From Ktedonosporobacter rubrisoli (GTDB lineage Bacteria > Chloroflexota > Ktedonobacteria > Ktedonobacterales > Ktedonobacteraceae), in NCBI RefSeq assembly GCF_004208415.1, contig NZ_CP035758.1:9982001-10046000 (forward strand): a stretch of DNA of 64,000 nt. Reading direction: 5' to 3'. This document shows positions 47,410 to 55,903 of this stretch, piece after piece (position 1 is the first letter of the stretch; each line of letters opens with the position of its first letter). A model generated the notes under the pieces. It saw only the letters and a list, made by a program, of their open reading frames with translations. It made no database searches and had not been told where the DNA came from. Made by a program: the position numbers and the translations under genes.

Positions 47410-47777
47410 CTAAGTCAGCGCCTGAATAAACTCCAGGCGATTGCCGAAGGGATCGCGTATCTCGAAGCGGGCATACCCGGGGATGGGAACCGCATCTAAA
47501 GCTTTGATACCGTGGGCTTCCAGTTTATTTCTCCAGGCTTCCACATCCGTCACGGCGTAGGCCAGATGGGCCTTGGTGGCTTTGCGCTCTACTCCGTCCT
47601 CAGTCCAACATGTACCTGTCTATCTCCGACCTGAAGCCAGAAGCCGCCTCTGCCTTGCAGGGCCGCGGGTTTCTCAATTTCTGCTAGACCAAGTAGCTCG
47701 CAATAAAACTGGCGACCCTGCTCTTCGCTGCCGCGAGGAATAGTGATCTGCGCGTGATGTAAACCAATAATTGTCAA
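47410..47777 (-). pseudogene. VOC-family (glyoxalase/bleomycin-resistance) protein, frameshifted
   Basis: The N-terminal part (TTG 47777, AGGAGGAG upstream, LTIIGLHHAQITIPRG) runs to the VOC sheet then stops after VGLRTE. The second part continues in another frame (KATKAHLAYAVTDVEAWRNK through FEIRDPFGNRLEFIQALT to 47410) and carries the usual C-terminal metal-ligand Glu region. One extra base around 47602-47606 restores VGTEDGVERKATKAHLAY and a normal 122-residue VOC protein. So either an assembly error or a recently broken gene. Confidence 0.8.
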
Positions 47778-47884
47778 GCTATAAATCTCCTCCTGCTTAC
47801 TGTACAAAGATAGTATATGCTAGATGGCATAAATTGAAAAGCAAGCACCTGGCAAAAATCTGCCAGGTGCCTGCCTGCTTGGCT

Positions 47885-48274
47885 TTATAGATTCTGGCCG
47901 ATAATGCGCTGAATCTTGACCGAGAGAATCACGCGCGGCTCGCCGACATGATACGGAGACGAGCCATAGCGTTTGGCCAGGGCGGTATATGAAGCTCCTG
48001 CAGGATCTTCTTCAATCTTTTCTACCATACCCCGAAACTCGGCGTACACATAGGGATTACCAATATCTGAAATGGAAATGGCAATATGTGGGTCGCGTTT
48101 GATATTTTTGTGCCTGTTGCTCTCCTTGAGTGGCGCTAACTTGATATATTCTCCATCCCACAGAAACCACATGGGGGAGCTTTGAGGCTCTCCTTTGGCG
48201 CCAATAGTAGCCACCTGGGCAAAAGCCTGCGAATGAAGTATTTCCTGAACCTTCGGGTTATGCAGATCTGTCAT
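47885..48274 (-). CDS. PPOX-class F420-dependent protein (TIGR03618-like)
   Basis: 129-residue split-barrel protein: ATIGAKGEPQSSPMWFLWDG, ESNRHKNIKRDPHIAISI, and C-terminal EPRVILSVKIQRIIGQNL fit the Rv1155/TIGR03618 PPOX group, which uses F420 or FMN. It follows a truncated PPOX fragment and is probably controlled by the Rrf2 operators at 48453-48520. Substrate unknown. Confidence 0.85.
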   Translation of the reverse strand: MTDLHNPKVQEILHSQAFAQVATIGAKGEPQSSPMWFLWDGEYIKLAPLKESNRHKNIKRDPHIAISISDIGNPYVYAEFRGMVEKIEEDPAGASYTALAKRYGSSPYHVGEPRVILSVKIQRIIGQNL

Positions 48275-48426
48275 AAAAAATCCTTTCTGCCTGAGACAAT
48301 TTCGTCGCCATCAAGGCCAACCCAGACTATTGAGATCTGGGGGCTTCCATCGGGGTTGAGCGTCACCAGATGCGCATTATGGCCGGATGCCAGGGCCTCA
48401 CGAACTTTGTTATCGAGAATCATCAT
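48271..48426 (-). pseudogene. N-terminal fragment of a PPOX-class protein
   Basis: 51 residues (M20/21 of the open frame; AGGAAGGA upstream): MMILDNKVREALASGHN then LVTLNPDGSPQISIVWVGLDGDEIV, a clear PPOX N-terminal strand set, ending SGRKDFL. A normal PPOX protein has about 80 more residues. The end lies inside the ribosome binding site of the next gene, so a deletion seems to have removed the 3' part. Confidence 0.7.
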
Positions 48427-48452
48427 CAGGACATTCCTTCCTATTGGTTTGG

Positions 48453-48520
48453 CTGTAACTTGCATAGTTACAGCGGTAGGCAAAAAAAGCTCTTTCTGTC
48501 TGTAACTGAGCTGGTTACGA
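48453..48520. promoter_or_regulatory. two Rrf2-type operators between rrf2 and PPOX genes
   Basis: Perfect operator CTGTAACT-N5-AGTTACAG at 48453-48473 and a degenerate one, CTGTAACT-N5-GGTTACGA, at 48500-48520. Each lies next to a 25-base near-direct repeat (48467-48491 and 48514-48538) that ends GGCAAAAAAAGCT. A third copy sits at the rrf2 promoter (49003-49023). Confidence 0.75.
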
Positions 48521-48561
48521 CGGTGGGCAAAAAAAGCTTTGTCGTTTCATCGCTCGCTGGA

Positions 48562-48990
48562 TCAGGCGAAAGTGAGTGTTTCTTGTAAGACATCGGCTAT
48601 CGTCGTCTGGGCAAGTTGCTGCTTCAGTGCATTTTCCGCATTCTCGTAGAAGCCCTTTAAAGCTGGCTGAATGCCTCTTCCGACAGGGCAGGCTTGATTG
48701 GGTTGGCTATGATGCATTTCAAAGAGCGGTGCTTGTTCGACGGCCTGGAAGACATCCAGTAGTGAAATCTCTTCTGCTTTATGGGCCAATTTCCAGCCGG
48801 CCCCTGTTCCATGCTGTACAGTGACCAGGTGAGCTTTCTCAAGCAAGCCGAGAATTCGTCTAATAAAGACCGGATTTGTATTGACGCTGGCGGCAATTTG
48901 ATCTGAGGTCACAATCTCTCTTTGTCTAGAAACTAGAGCCATCCAGGTTAGAATATGCAGTGCAACGGTGAAACGACTACTTGTGCTCAT
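48562..48990 (-). CDS. Rrf2-family transcriptional regulator
   Basis: 142 residues with the Rrf2 winged helix (RFTVALHILTWMALVSR, SDQIAASVNTNPVFIRRILGLLEKAHLV) and dimerisation helix. Only one Cys (Cys101, in NQACPVG) is present, so it cannot hold an Fe-S cluster like NsrR/IscR and is closer to YwnA/SaiR-type thiol or electrophile sensors. The operator CTGTAACT-N5-AGTTACAG occurs at its own promoter and upstream of the PPOX genes, giving a likely autoregulated switch of the downstream PPOX/VOC cluster. Confidence 0.88.
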   Translation of the reverse strand: MSTSSRFTVALHILTWMALVSRQREIVTSDQIAASVNTNPVFIRRILGLLEKAHLVTVQHGTGAGWKLAHKAEEISLLDVFQAVEQAPLFEMHHSQPNQACPVGRGIQPALKGFYENAENALKQQLAQTTIADVLQETLTFA

Positions 48991-49002
48991 CAGTTATCCT
49001 CC

Positions 49003-49039
49003 CTGTAACTAGTGTAGTTACAGCTGGAGGCCTTGTCAA
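49003..49039 (-). promoter_or_regulatory. autoregulated rrf2 promoter and operator
   Basis: TTGACA (49039-49034), 17-base spacer, TACACT (49016-49011) on the minus strand. The 21-base operator CTGTAACT-N5-AGTTACAG (49003-49023) covers the -10 box, and GGAGG follows before ATG 48990. Confidence 0.78.
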
Positions 49040-49169
49040 GACGTAGAGAGCAAAACGACTTCTCCTGGCGCTTGCCTTCTGAGCTATCTCATACAAGGGT
49101 CGCTTTATCTATGTCTGTGCTTGTGATTAACCATTTCGTAGGAGATTTACCAGCTATGCCAACATAAAA

Positions 49170-49204
49170 TCAACAAAAATAACCAGAGCGCTAACCGCTC
49201 TGGT
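49170..49204 (-). terminator. smpB terminator
   Basis: Reading leftward, ACCAGAGCG / CGCTCTGGT (49204-49196 and 49190-49182) form a perfect nine-base stem with a five-base loop, followed by TTATTTTTGTTGATTTT. Confidence 0.75.
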
Positions 49205-49272
49205 ATAGGTTTGCTGGGTGCAAGGCCTTAGCAAGATTGGACCTGCACCTTAGTGTCCTGGCCGCAGGCGGC

Positions 49273-49776
49273 TCACCTTGCTCGTATAATACGCTCAATG
49301 TCGCGTTTTACCTCGCGCTCGGCGATGGCTTCGCGTTTGTCGTAAAGTTTCTTACCACGGCACAGGCCCAGCTCTATCTTGGCTCGTCCACCCTTAAGAT
49401 AAAGCTTCAAAGGCACCAGGGTTAAGCCCTTGGTAGCGACCCGCATGGCTAATTGATTGATTTCTCGTTTGTGGAGCAAGAGCTTACGATTGCGCATGGG
49501 TTCATGGTTATAGCGATTTCCGTGCTCATATACAGCAATATGCGCATTCTCCAACCAGATTTCGCCGTTGCGCACCAATGCATAGGAGCCGCGGAGATTG
49601 ACCCGTCCCTCGCGAATCGATTTAATCTCCGTGCCTACTAGCGAGATACCCGCTTCTACCGTTCGCTCAACGGTATAATCGTGGTATGCCTGCCGATTAA
49701 CGGTGACAACTCTGGTTGGTTCACGGTTGGTAGCAGCCGATTGCCGCTCTTGCTTTGCCGCAGTTTGTTTTGCCAT
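49273..49776 (-). CDS. smpB: SsrA-binding protein
   Basis: Partner of tmRNA in ribosome rescue. 167 residues from ATG 49776 (AAGGAG six bases upstream; the open frame runs to 49824). Conserved parts: NRQAYHDYTVERTVEAGISLVGTEIKSIREGRVNL, HEPMRNRKLLLHKREI, and GLCRGKKLYDKRE, with a basic C-terminal tail. tmRNA itself is at 13792-14165. Confidence 0.95.
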   Translation of the reverse strand: MAKQTAAKQERQSAATNREPTRVVTVNRQAYHDYTVERTVEAGISLVGTEIKSIREGRVNLRGSYALVRNGEIWLENAHIAVYEHGNRYNHEPMRNRKLLLHKREINQLAMRVATKGLTLVPLKLYLKGGRAKIELGLCRGKKLYDKREAIAEREVKRDIERIIRAR

Positions 49777-50033
49777 AGCTAACTCCTTAGTAAGTATCTC
49801 TTCTATTCTGGCCTTACAAAGCAAGAACTTTGCAGCTTCCTTGACAGTCGAGCAGAGAGAACCTACGATTGGATGTGGATATTATAACGCCATAATACAA
49901 CACCTGCTGATATGAGTCGAGAGGGAAAATTTGTTGGTAGGCGCGATGCAGGAGCCGTGTCCCTGATGGCGAGGAGAAATCTCTTACTAACGCTTTACGT
50001 ATCTGCTTATAGATAGTAAGGAAGGCTTATACT

Positions 50034-52361
50034 ATGTTTTACCATCTCGGCAGGATGGTTACACGCTTTCACTGGTGGATTATAGGCATGTGGCTCGTGG
50101 CAGCAGTTGTGGCGCTACCATTTGCGCCACAGGCCAGCCAGGTGTTGCGACCCGGCGGTTTTGTTAGCCCTGATGCCGAATCGCAGCACGCTACCGATCT
50201 GCTTGCCCAAAAGTTACATCTCGATCTGACAATTGTCCAGATTATTTTTACCGGCCAGCGTTATACTGTAGATGACCCACAGTTTTTGCAACAGACTCAG
50301 CAGGCTCTTGCTCAACTGCGCAAGTGGCCGGAGGTGGCCCAGATTGTCACTTACGCGGATAATCCACGGCAGATTTCGCTTGATCATAAAGCTGCTTATG
50401 TGAATGTGATGCTCAAGTCCGATCCCGATAGCGCGCCCAAACTTCTCCCCGCCCTGGAGCAGCGATTGCAGAAGGTTCCTGACTTGAAGACGTATGTTGG
50501 CGGAGGGCCAGTCTTTTATGAAGATATTCAGTCAGTTAGCGAGCGCGATTTGCGCCGGGCTGAAATGCTGGCTTTCCCCTTTGCTATCGTCGCTCTGCTG
50601 TTTGTATTTCGCTCAGTGGTGGCGGCAATTCTGCCGACTATCGTCGGGGGTTGTGCGGTCGTGGTGGCTCTAGCGCTCATCTTTGGCCTGGGACACCTAA
50701 CCCCGCTTTCGATCTTTGTGCTCAATATCACAACGCTCTTTGGTTTGGGACTTGGCGTCGATTACTCATTGTTTATGGTGAGCCGCTTCCGTGAAGAACT
50801 TGGGCATGGGCGCAGTAAAGAAGAGGCAGTCGCGCTTACCGTAGCTACTGCCGGGCGCGCTGTGGCCTTTTCAGGTCTGACCGTGACGATTGGCCTGATC
50901 GGTCTTACATTTATGCGAATAAATATGTTGCGCTCTGTTGGTATGGGCGGTATTCTTGTCGTTGTGCTGGCGGTCCTGGCGGCTTTAACCTTGTTGCCAG
51001 CTATTCTCACCGTTATTGGTCTGCGGATTAATGCCCTGCCTATCCGCCTTCCGCGTTTGAGAAAAGCTGGGACGCATGAGCAAGGTAATGGACAAGTTGA
51101 GCTGCACCATGGCTTCTGGTATCGCCTTTCGCAGATTGTAATGCAGTATCCTGTGCGTGTATTTCTGCCAGTGCTGCTGCTGCTGATTGGCTTTGGGCTC
51201 CCATTTCTGGGTGTGCGTTTCTCGGCGCCTGACGCCTCGATCCTGCCGCCAGATGTGCCCTCGCGCCAGGAGTACAATGTCCTGGCCGCGCGATTTAATG
51301 AATCGGAGACAATCCCCATTTTATTGGCGCTACAAACTCGCGGCCCGGTCATGACAGCCGAGAATATTCGCAATCTCTATTACTATGTGAAGCGCATAGA
51401 GGCGGACCCGCGCGTAGAGCGCGTGGATAGCATTGTCAGCGCCGACCCTCGCTTTACCCTTGATGAATATGAATTGCTCTACAGCAATCCGCAATTGATT
51501 GCAGATCCCTATCTGAGCGCTTTAATGCGGACCTCAGTCTCCGGCAATACAGCTATGATTCAGGTGATCAGTAAGTATGGCATGGTTGATGCGCGCTCGC
51601 AGGCTCTCGTGCAGACGATCCGTAATACCGATCCCGGTCATGGGATGAGCGTCCTGGTTGGCGGAGGAACTGCAGGAAATATTGATTATGTCAACTCGCT
51701 CTACACAGATTTTCCGCTGGCGTTGCTTGTGGTAGCCCTCACAACGTATGTAGTGCTCTTCATCCTGTTCCGCTCGGTAGTTCTGCCGCTCAAAGCGATT
51801 TTAATGAATACATTATCGATTATGGCCAGCTATGGTGCGCTGGTGGTAATCTTCCAGGATGGATTTCTGCACCAGATCCTCGGCTTTACCCCGCTGGGTT
51901 TTGTTGAGGCCTCCTGCCCCATTCTCTTATTCTGCTCGCTGTTTGGACTTTCCATGGACTATGAAGTCTTCCTGCTCTCGCGCGTACAGGAGGCTTTCTG
52001 GCAGACAGGCGACAATAGGCGCGCGGTAGCGCTCGGTTTAGAGAGGAGTGGTGGTATTATTACAAGCGCCGCAGTTATCGTGATTGTGGTAAGTGCCTGC
52101 TTTGCCACCGCTGATATGATCCTGGTAAAGGCCCTGGGTCTTGGCATGGCCCTGGCCGTGATTCTTGATGCAACCTTAGTGCGCGGCTTGCTGGTTCCTG
52201 CGACCATGCGTCTTTTGGGAAATCTTAACTGGTGGATGCCGTTTGTTGGGGTTCAGCGTCATCCTCCGGCTTTAGCTGAATATATGGGAGCGCCCGAGCA
52301 GAAGAAGCCGGAGAGCCCTTCGTCGCCAGTAAGCAATCTACCTATCGGAGGAGAGCAATGA
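50034..52361 (+). CDS. MMPL-family RND transporter
   Basis: 775 residues with about 12 transmembrane helices in two halves, each with a large extracytoplasmic loop. Both MMPL signature segments are visible, GLGVDYSLFMVSRFREE and GLSMDYEVFLLSRVQEA, whose Asp-Tyr pairs relay protons. Family members export lipids or hydrophobic compounds. The last four bases overlap the next gene (ATGA), so the two products should work together. AAGGAAGG precedes the ATG. Confidence 0.92.
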   Translation: MFYHLGRMVTRFHWWIIGMWLVAAVVALPFAPQASQVLRPGGFVSPDAESQHATDLLAQKLHLDLTIVQIIFTGQRYTVDDPQFLQQTQQALAQLRKWPEVAQIVTYADNPRQISLDHKAAYVNVMLKSDPDSAPKLLPALEQRLQKVPDLKTYVGGGPVFYEDIQSVSERDLRRAEMLAFPFAIVALLFVFRSVVAAILPTIVGGCAVVVALALIFGLGHLTPLSIFVLNITTLFGLGLGVDYSLFMVSRFREELGHGRSKEEAVALTVATAGRAVAFSGLTVTIGLIGLTFMRINMLRSVGMGGILVVVLAVLAALTLLPAILTVIGLRINALPIRLPRLRKAGTHEQGNGQVELHHGFWYRLSQIVMQYPVRVFLPVLLLLIGFGLPFLGVRFSAPDASILPPDVPSRQEYNVLAARFNESETIPILLALQTRGPVMTAENIRNLYYYVKRIEADPRVERVDSIVSADPRFTLDEYELLYSNPQLIADPYLSALMRTSVSGNTAMIQVISKYGMVDARSQALVQTIRNTDPGHGMSVLVGGGTAGNIDYVNSLYTDFPLALLVVALTTYVVLFILFRSVVLPLKAILMNTLSIMASYGALVVIFQDGFLHQILGFTPLGFVEASCPILLFCSLFGLSMDYEVFLLSRVQEAFWQTGDNRRAVALGLERSGGIITSAAVIVIVVSACFATADMILVKALGLGMALAVILDATLVRGLLVPATMRLLGNLNWWMPFVGVQRHPPALAEYMGAPEQKKPESPSSPVSNLPIGGEQ

Positions 52362-53488
52362 ACAAACGATTCAGGCATAGAAGACAGACGTTTACCTTGA
52401 GTGGTATATTGCTCGGGCTGCTTCTGGCTTTATCCTCTTGCAGCTTTCCCGGTGTCGTCTCAACTTCGGAGCAATTGCCACAGGTGAACCAGGCCGAGCC
52501 AACGCCACAACTCCCTCCGATCCATTTTCCCCAGGATGAAGGAGCGCATAATAAGCTAACCGAATGGTGGTATTATACAGGGCATCTAAATGCTACCTCT
52601 GGGGATGGCAAGACCCACCATTATGGCTTTGAAATGGTAATCTTTCAGGCCCTGCGCAGCAATTTACCGCCCGTCTATGCTTCGCATTTTGCGATTAGCG
52701 ATATAACCCGTGGAGAGTTTCACTATGACCAGCGTCGGCGCGTTGTATCTAGCGCTGCGATACCCGATGGCACCTCAACACAAGGAATCAACGTCAATGT
52801 GGGAGATTGGAGCATTCGTGGCTTAGATGGTCATGACCACTTAGCTGCCTCGATGAAAGATTATACTGTTGATCTCAATCTGCTTGCGCGCAAAGAGCCA
52901 GTCTTACATAACAAAGATGGCCTGATCACCTATGGACTTGCCGGTTATTCCTACTACTACTCGCGTACCAATATGGAGATCTCGGGAACAATTATCGATC
53001 ATGGTCAGCATATGAACGTAACGGGTAAAGCCTGGATGGATCATCAATGGGGAAATTTCTTGACCCTTGGTAGCGGTGGTTGGGATTGGTTCAGCTTGCA
53101 GTTCAAAGACAACACAGAGATAATGCTCTACTTTATTCGTGATGCTAGCGGGAAGATACTCTCGACCTATATCGGCTATATTGATGCTCAGGCCAGGGAC
53201 TATCTCATTCCTGCTCAGGCCCTCCAGACAAGCGTGCTTGGCTCCTGGACCAGCCCACAAACCCATATTACCTATCCTTCGGGCTGGAAGCTCACGATCA
53301 ATGACCAACATGTGCAGGCAACCTTGACCATTACGCCGCAGCTAAAAGACCAGGAATTAGTGGTCTATCCCTCAACTGGGAACGTCTATTGGGAAGGTGC
53401 GGTGAGTATCAGCGGCCAACTCAATGAGAAGCCCGTGGATGGCGAAGGCTATATAGAGCTAACGGGCTATGCTCCCAAAACAGCTTAA
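52358..53488 (+). CDS. AttH/CrtC-like lipocalin-family lipoprotein
   Basis: 376 residues with a lipoprotein signal (lipobox LSSC near residue 28) and the AttH/hydroxyneurosporene-synthase-like beta barrel: EWWYYTGHLN, YGFEMVIFQ, WMDHQWGNF and WDWFSLQFKDNTEIMLYF. AttH-like proteins bind hydrophobic ligands. Co-translated with the MMPL transporter, it probably presents or accepts the lipid-like substrate on the outer face (inference). Confidence 0.88.
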   Translation: MNKRFRHRRQTFTLSGILLGLLLALSSCSFPGVVSTSEQLPQVNQAEPTPQLPPIHFPQDEGAHNKLTEWWYYTGHLNATSGDGKTHHYGFEMVIFQALRSNLPPVYASHFAISDITRGEFHYDQRRRVVSSAAIPDGTSTQGINVNVGDWSIRGLDGHDHLAASMKDYTVDLNLLARKEPVLHNKDGLITYGLAGYSYYYSRTNMEISGTIIDHGQHMNVTGKAWMDHQWGNFLTLGSGGWDWFSLQFKDNTEIMLYFIRDASGKILSTYIGYIDAQARDYLIPAQALQTSVLGSWTSPQTHITYPSGWKLTINDQHVQATLTITPQLKDQELVVYPSTGNVYWEGAVSISGQLNEKPVDGEGYIELTGYAPKTA

Positions 53489-53495
53489 TGGCTAC

Positions 53496-53545
53496 ATGCT
53501 GGCTTGCGGCAATGGTTAGCAGACTGCGGCAGGCCAGTATTTTTC
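53496..53545 (+). terminator. terminator after the MMPL/lipoprotein operon
   Basis: ATGCTGGCTTGCGGCA (53496-53511) pairs with TGCGGCAGGCCAGTAT (53525-53540) with three imperfect positions, followed by TTTT. Confidence 0.6.
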
Positions 53546-54028
53546 CAGTAACAATACCCAAATTAACTGTATGCAACGCGTTCTGTATAGTGAACATCAG
53601 AGAACGCCACAGCCCTTTTACATGAAGAATTACATAAGACATATAGAAGACAGAAAGGATAACGGAATTTCAAAGGGAGCGCTCCGGCGCGTCTAGCACA
53701 CTATTCATGCAATTTTTATAGAAAAGCAGCTTTGAAAAGATAGAAGAAGAGATAAGGTCTACATAAGATTTATATGGCAGCATAAGGCTTTGTGACGAGA
53801 GCATACAGGCGTAGTTTTATAGGTATTAAGCTACGAAGAAGGAAGAGCGACGTAGAAGATGTTACACTAGAGCTGAGAAGTTAGAATATGCCCAACTTCA
53901 AAGCTTTGCAGTTGGCAAAAGCGGGAAGGCGAAGTTTGTGCGCGCGGGCAGCCAGATTTTGCCATCTGTAGCGCTGCTAAGCTGCAGGAAGAGGTATAGG
54001 AAAGCTCTATGTCCAACTTACCGGGTTA

Positions 54029-54059
54029 TTGACGAGCATATGCAATGGTATGGTATACT
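54029..54059 (+). promoter_or_regulatory. promoter of the sensor kinase operon
   Basis: TTGACG (54029-54034) and an extended -10 TGGTATACT (-10 box 54054-54059), spacer 19. The wide spacer is compensated by the TGn element. Confidence 0.55.
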
Positions 54060-54248
54060 TTGTTGCGATGTTGACGAAGATAATTTTGATGTATGTACTG
54101 ATTCGTGGTTAATACGTTGCAACAATAGGATGACAAATGTAATACAATGTGTATGTACTCGTTTTACCGGTCAGGAAGACTTCAAAAGAGGAAGGAGCGG
54201 CTGTATGGGTTGGAGATGGCAGAGCAATGGAGAGTCTAAAGCGAGTTA

Positions 54249-55847
54249 TTGTCCATTGTTGATCATAGAGTGGCTACTAACACTGAAGAATATATTGTCG
54301 TGAAAAAGCCTGCCGAAACCTACAAGCGAACAAAAGAAGTGAAAACACACGCCTCGGCCCTTGAAGAATCTGCAATAGTTGAGCGTGTTGCGCGTATTGT
54401 CTCTAGCGTGCGTGGCTCCAAACCCGACTACACCCGTTTAGCTGCGGAGCTGGCGCAGGCTATTCCGTTTGATATTTTTGGGGTAGTTTTATTGCGACAT
54501 GATAGGCAGGCTGTGCGCGTGACCGTGTGTAGCTATGGACAGGATGGGACCTGGGAAGCTTCGTATCATCAGCACCCATGTGAAGGTTCCATGCTGGAAT
54601 TGATCTTACAATCTCCTATATTGCTGGTGAATGACTACCCTGAGGGTCTGGATGGGCCACCGGCCGTGAGCGGCGATGCCCTCAGTAGCTATCATCAATT
54701 GCACTCTACCCTGATAGCTCCTCTCATCGTTGAGGATCGTGTGTTAGGCACCCTGGAACTGGGGAGTACAAGGCTACATACCTATGCAGATGCAACCTTA
54801 CAGCGTCTGATCACCGCAGTCGTGCGCGTCCTGGCCACCGCGATTGAAGGAGCGCAAGTAGGTGGCAGTGTAGCCATACAGGATCGCCAACGCCAGGCGC
54901 TCAAAGATGTCTCCAGCGCCTTAACCTCAAAGATAGATCTTCCTACCATCTTTCATCAGATCGTCAGTGGAGTTACTAACGCTCTCGATGTGGCCTCGAT
55001 GATCGTAATGCTTGATCGCAAATCAGGCAAATTATTGCTTGAGGCGCAATCAGGACTGGGGCAAGAAGTACTAGGAAGACTCTTTAGCCGCGGAATCTAT
55101 ATCAGCAACAAATGTATCATTAGCCAGACTTTGCAGCAGAGGCACTCTTACGTCTCGCAAGATATTATCTCCGATGAGCGTTTCAGCGACAGCTACACCC
55201 TTTTCTCCCAGCTCGGCATGCGCTCTATCCTGAGCTATCCGTTGATGACAGACACAACAGTCTATGGTGCTCTTCTCCTCTGCTCTCCTGAGCCAGGGGG
55301 GTTTACGCCCTTAAAAGCCGATATCCTGGCTCTCTTTGCCAGCCAGGCCACCGTAGCAATTCATAATGGTGTCCTGCTCGAATCTGCCCATCAACGTCGT
55401 CGTTTCCAGACCGCCATAGAGCAGCTAGAGCGAGCACGAACCCAAAATACCGCGGACCTGCTTCAACTTAGTCAGCACGAAAATGGCGAGGAAGATAATC
55501 AAGGACAACCCCAGGATGAATATCAGCTTCTAGAACGCGTCCGCCAGGAGGCGCAAAATACCTTTGGCGTAAGTTTTACCAGCCTCTTGAGTTTTATTAG
55601 CGACCATTTATTGACGCGGGGAGAGCGAGATTTGCAAGCCATTCTGCGCCCCTATCAGGGTGAGCAGTCAGAAGAAGACATTAGCGGAGCTCTGAAGGTA
55701 GAGCAGCAGGAGACGACAGCTGAGCTGGAGACCGGACAAGCCTTGACAGTGCATAACAATCGTAAGGACCCTCTTGCCGAAACTTTATCCCTGTTGACGC
55801 AGACAGCCGAGGCGGCCCTCATTCGAGCCGATATCCTGGGGCGCTAG
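54249..55847 (+). CDS. tandem-GAF sensor part of a split GAF-PAS histidine kinase
   Basis: 532 residues. Two GAF domains (about 55-205 and 220-380) with the second containing IVMLDRKSGKLLLEAQSGLG and MRSILSYPLMTDTTVYGALLL, then a linker with coiled-coil character to about 530. The frame stops at 55845-55847 just after DILG, while the next frame continues ALGQLLIQLKQQDSLVKDAWFVVD without a break into the PAS domain of the following gene. One extra G in the GGGG at 55838-55841 joins them. So this is very likely the N-terminal part of one 944-residue sensor kinase. Start is TTG 54249; a downstream GTG is also possible. Confidence 0.75.
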   Translation: MSIVDHRVATNTEEYIVVKKPAETYKRTKEVKTHASALEESAIVERVARIVSSVRGSKPDYTRLAAELAQAIPFDIFGVVLLRHDRQAVRVTVCSYGQDGTWEASYHQHPCEGSMLELILQSPILLVNDYPEGLDGPPAVSGDALSSYHQLHSTLIAPLIVEDRVLGTLELGSTRLHTYADATLQRLITAVVRVLATAIEGAQVGGSVAIQDRQRQALKDVSSALTSKIDLPTIFHQIVSGVTNALDVASMIVMLDRKSGKLLLEAQSGLGQEVLGRLFSRGIYISNKCIISQTLQQRHSYVSQDIISDERFSDSYTLFSQLGMRSILSYPLMTDTTVYGALLLCSPEPGGFTPLKADILALFASQATVAIHNGVLLESAHQRRRFQTAIEQLERARTQNTADLLQLSQHENGEEDNQGQPQDEYQLLERVRQEAQNTFGVSFTSLLSFISDHLLTRGERDLQAILRPYQGEQSEEDISGALKVEQQETTAELETGQALTVHNNRKDPLAETLSLLTQTAEAALIRADILGR

Positions 55848-55903
55848 GACAGTTATTAATCCAGCTAAAACAACAGGACAGCCTGGTAAAAGATGCCTGG
55901 TTT

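Larger units (their letters stand above)
53489..54248. other. 760-base region between lipoprotein and sensor genes
   Basis: Holds the terminator at 53496-53545 and the promoter at 54029-54059. The frame 53938-54303 is open but has no ribosome binding site or protein-like sequence. The rest shows nothing I recognise. Confidence 0.5.

Noticed and set aside
53938..54303. 121-residue plus-strand open frame before the GAF gene
   Set aside because: Overlaps the promoter and has no ribosome binding site; Cys/Arg-rich random-looking sequence.
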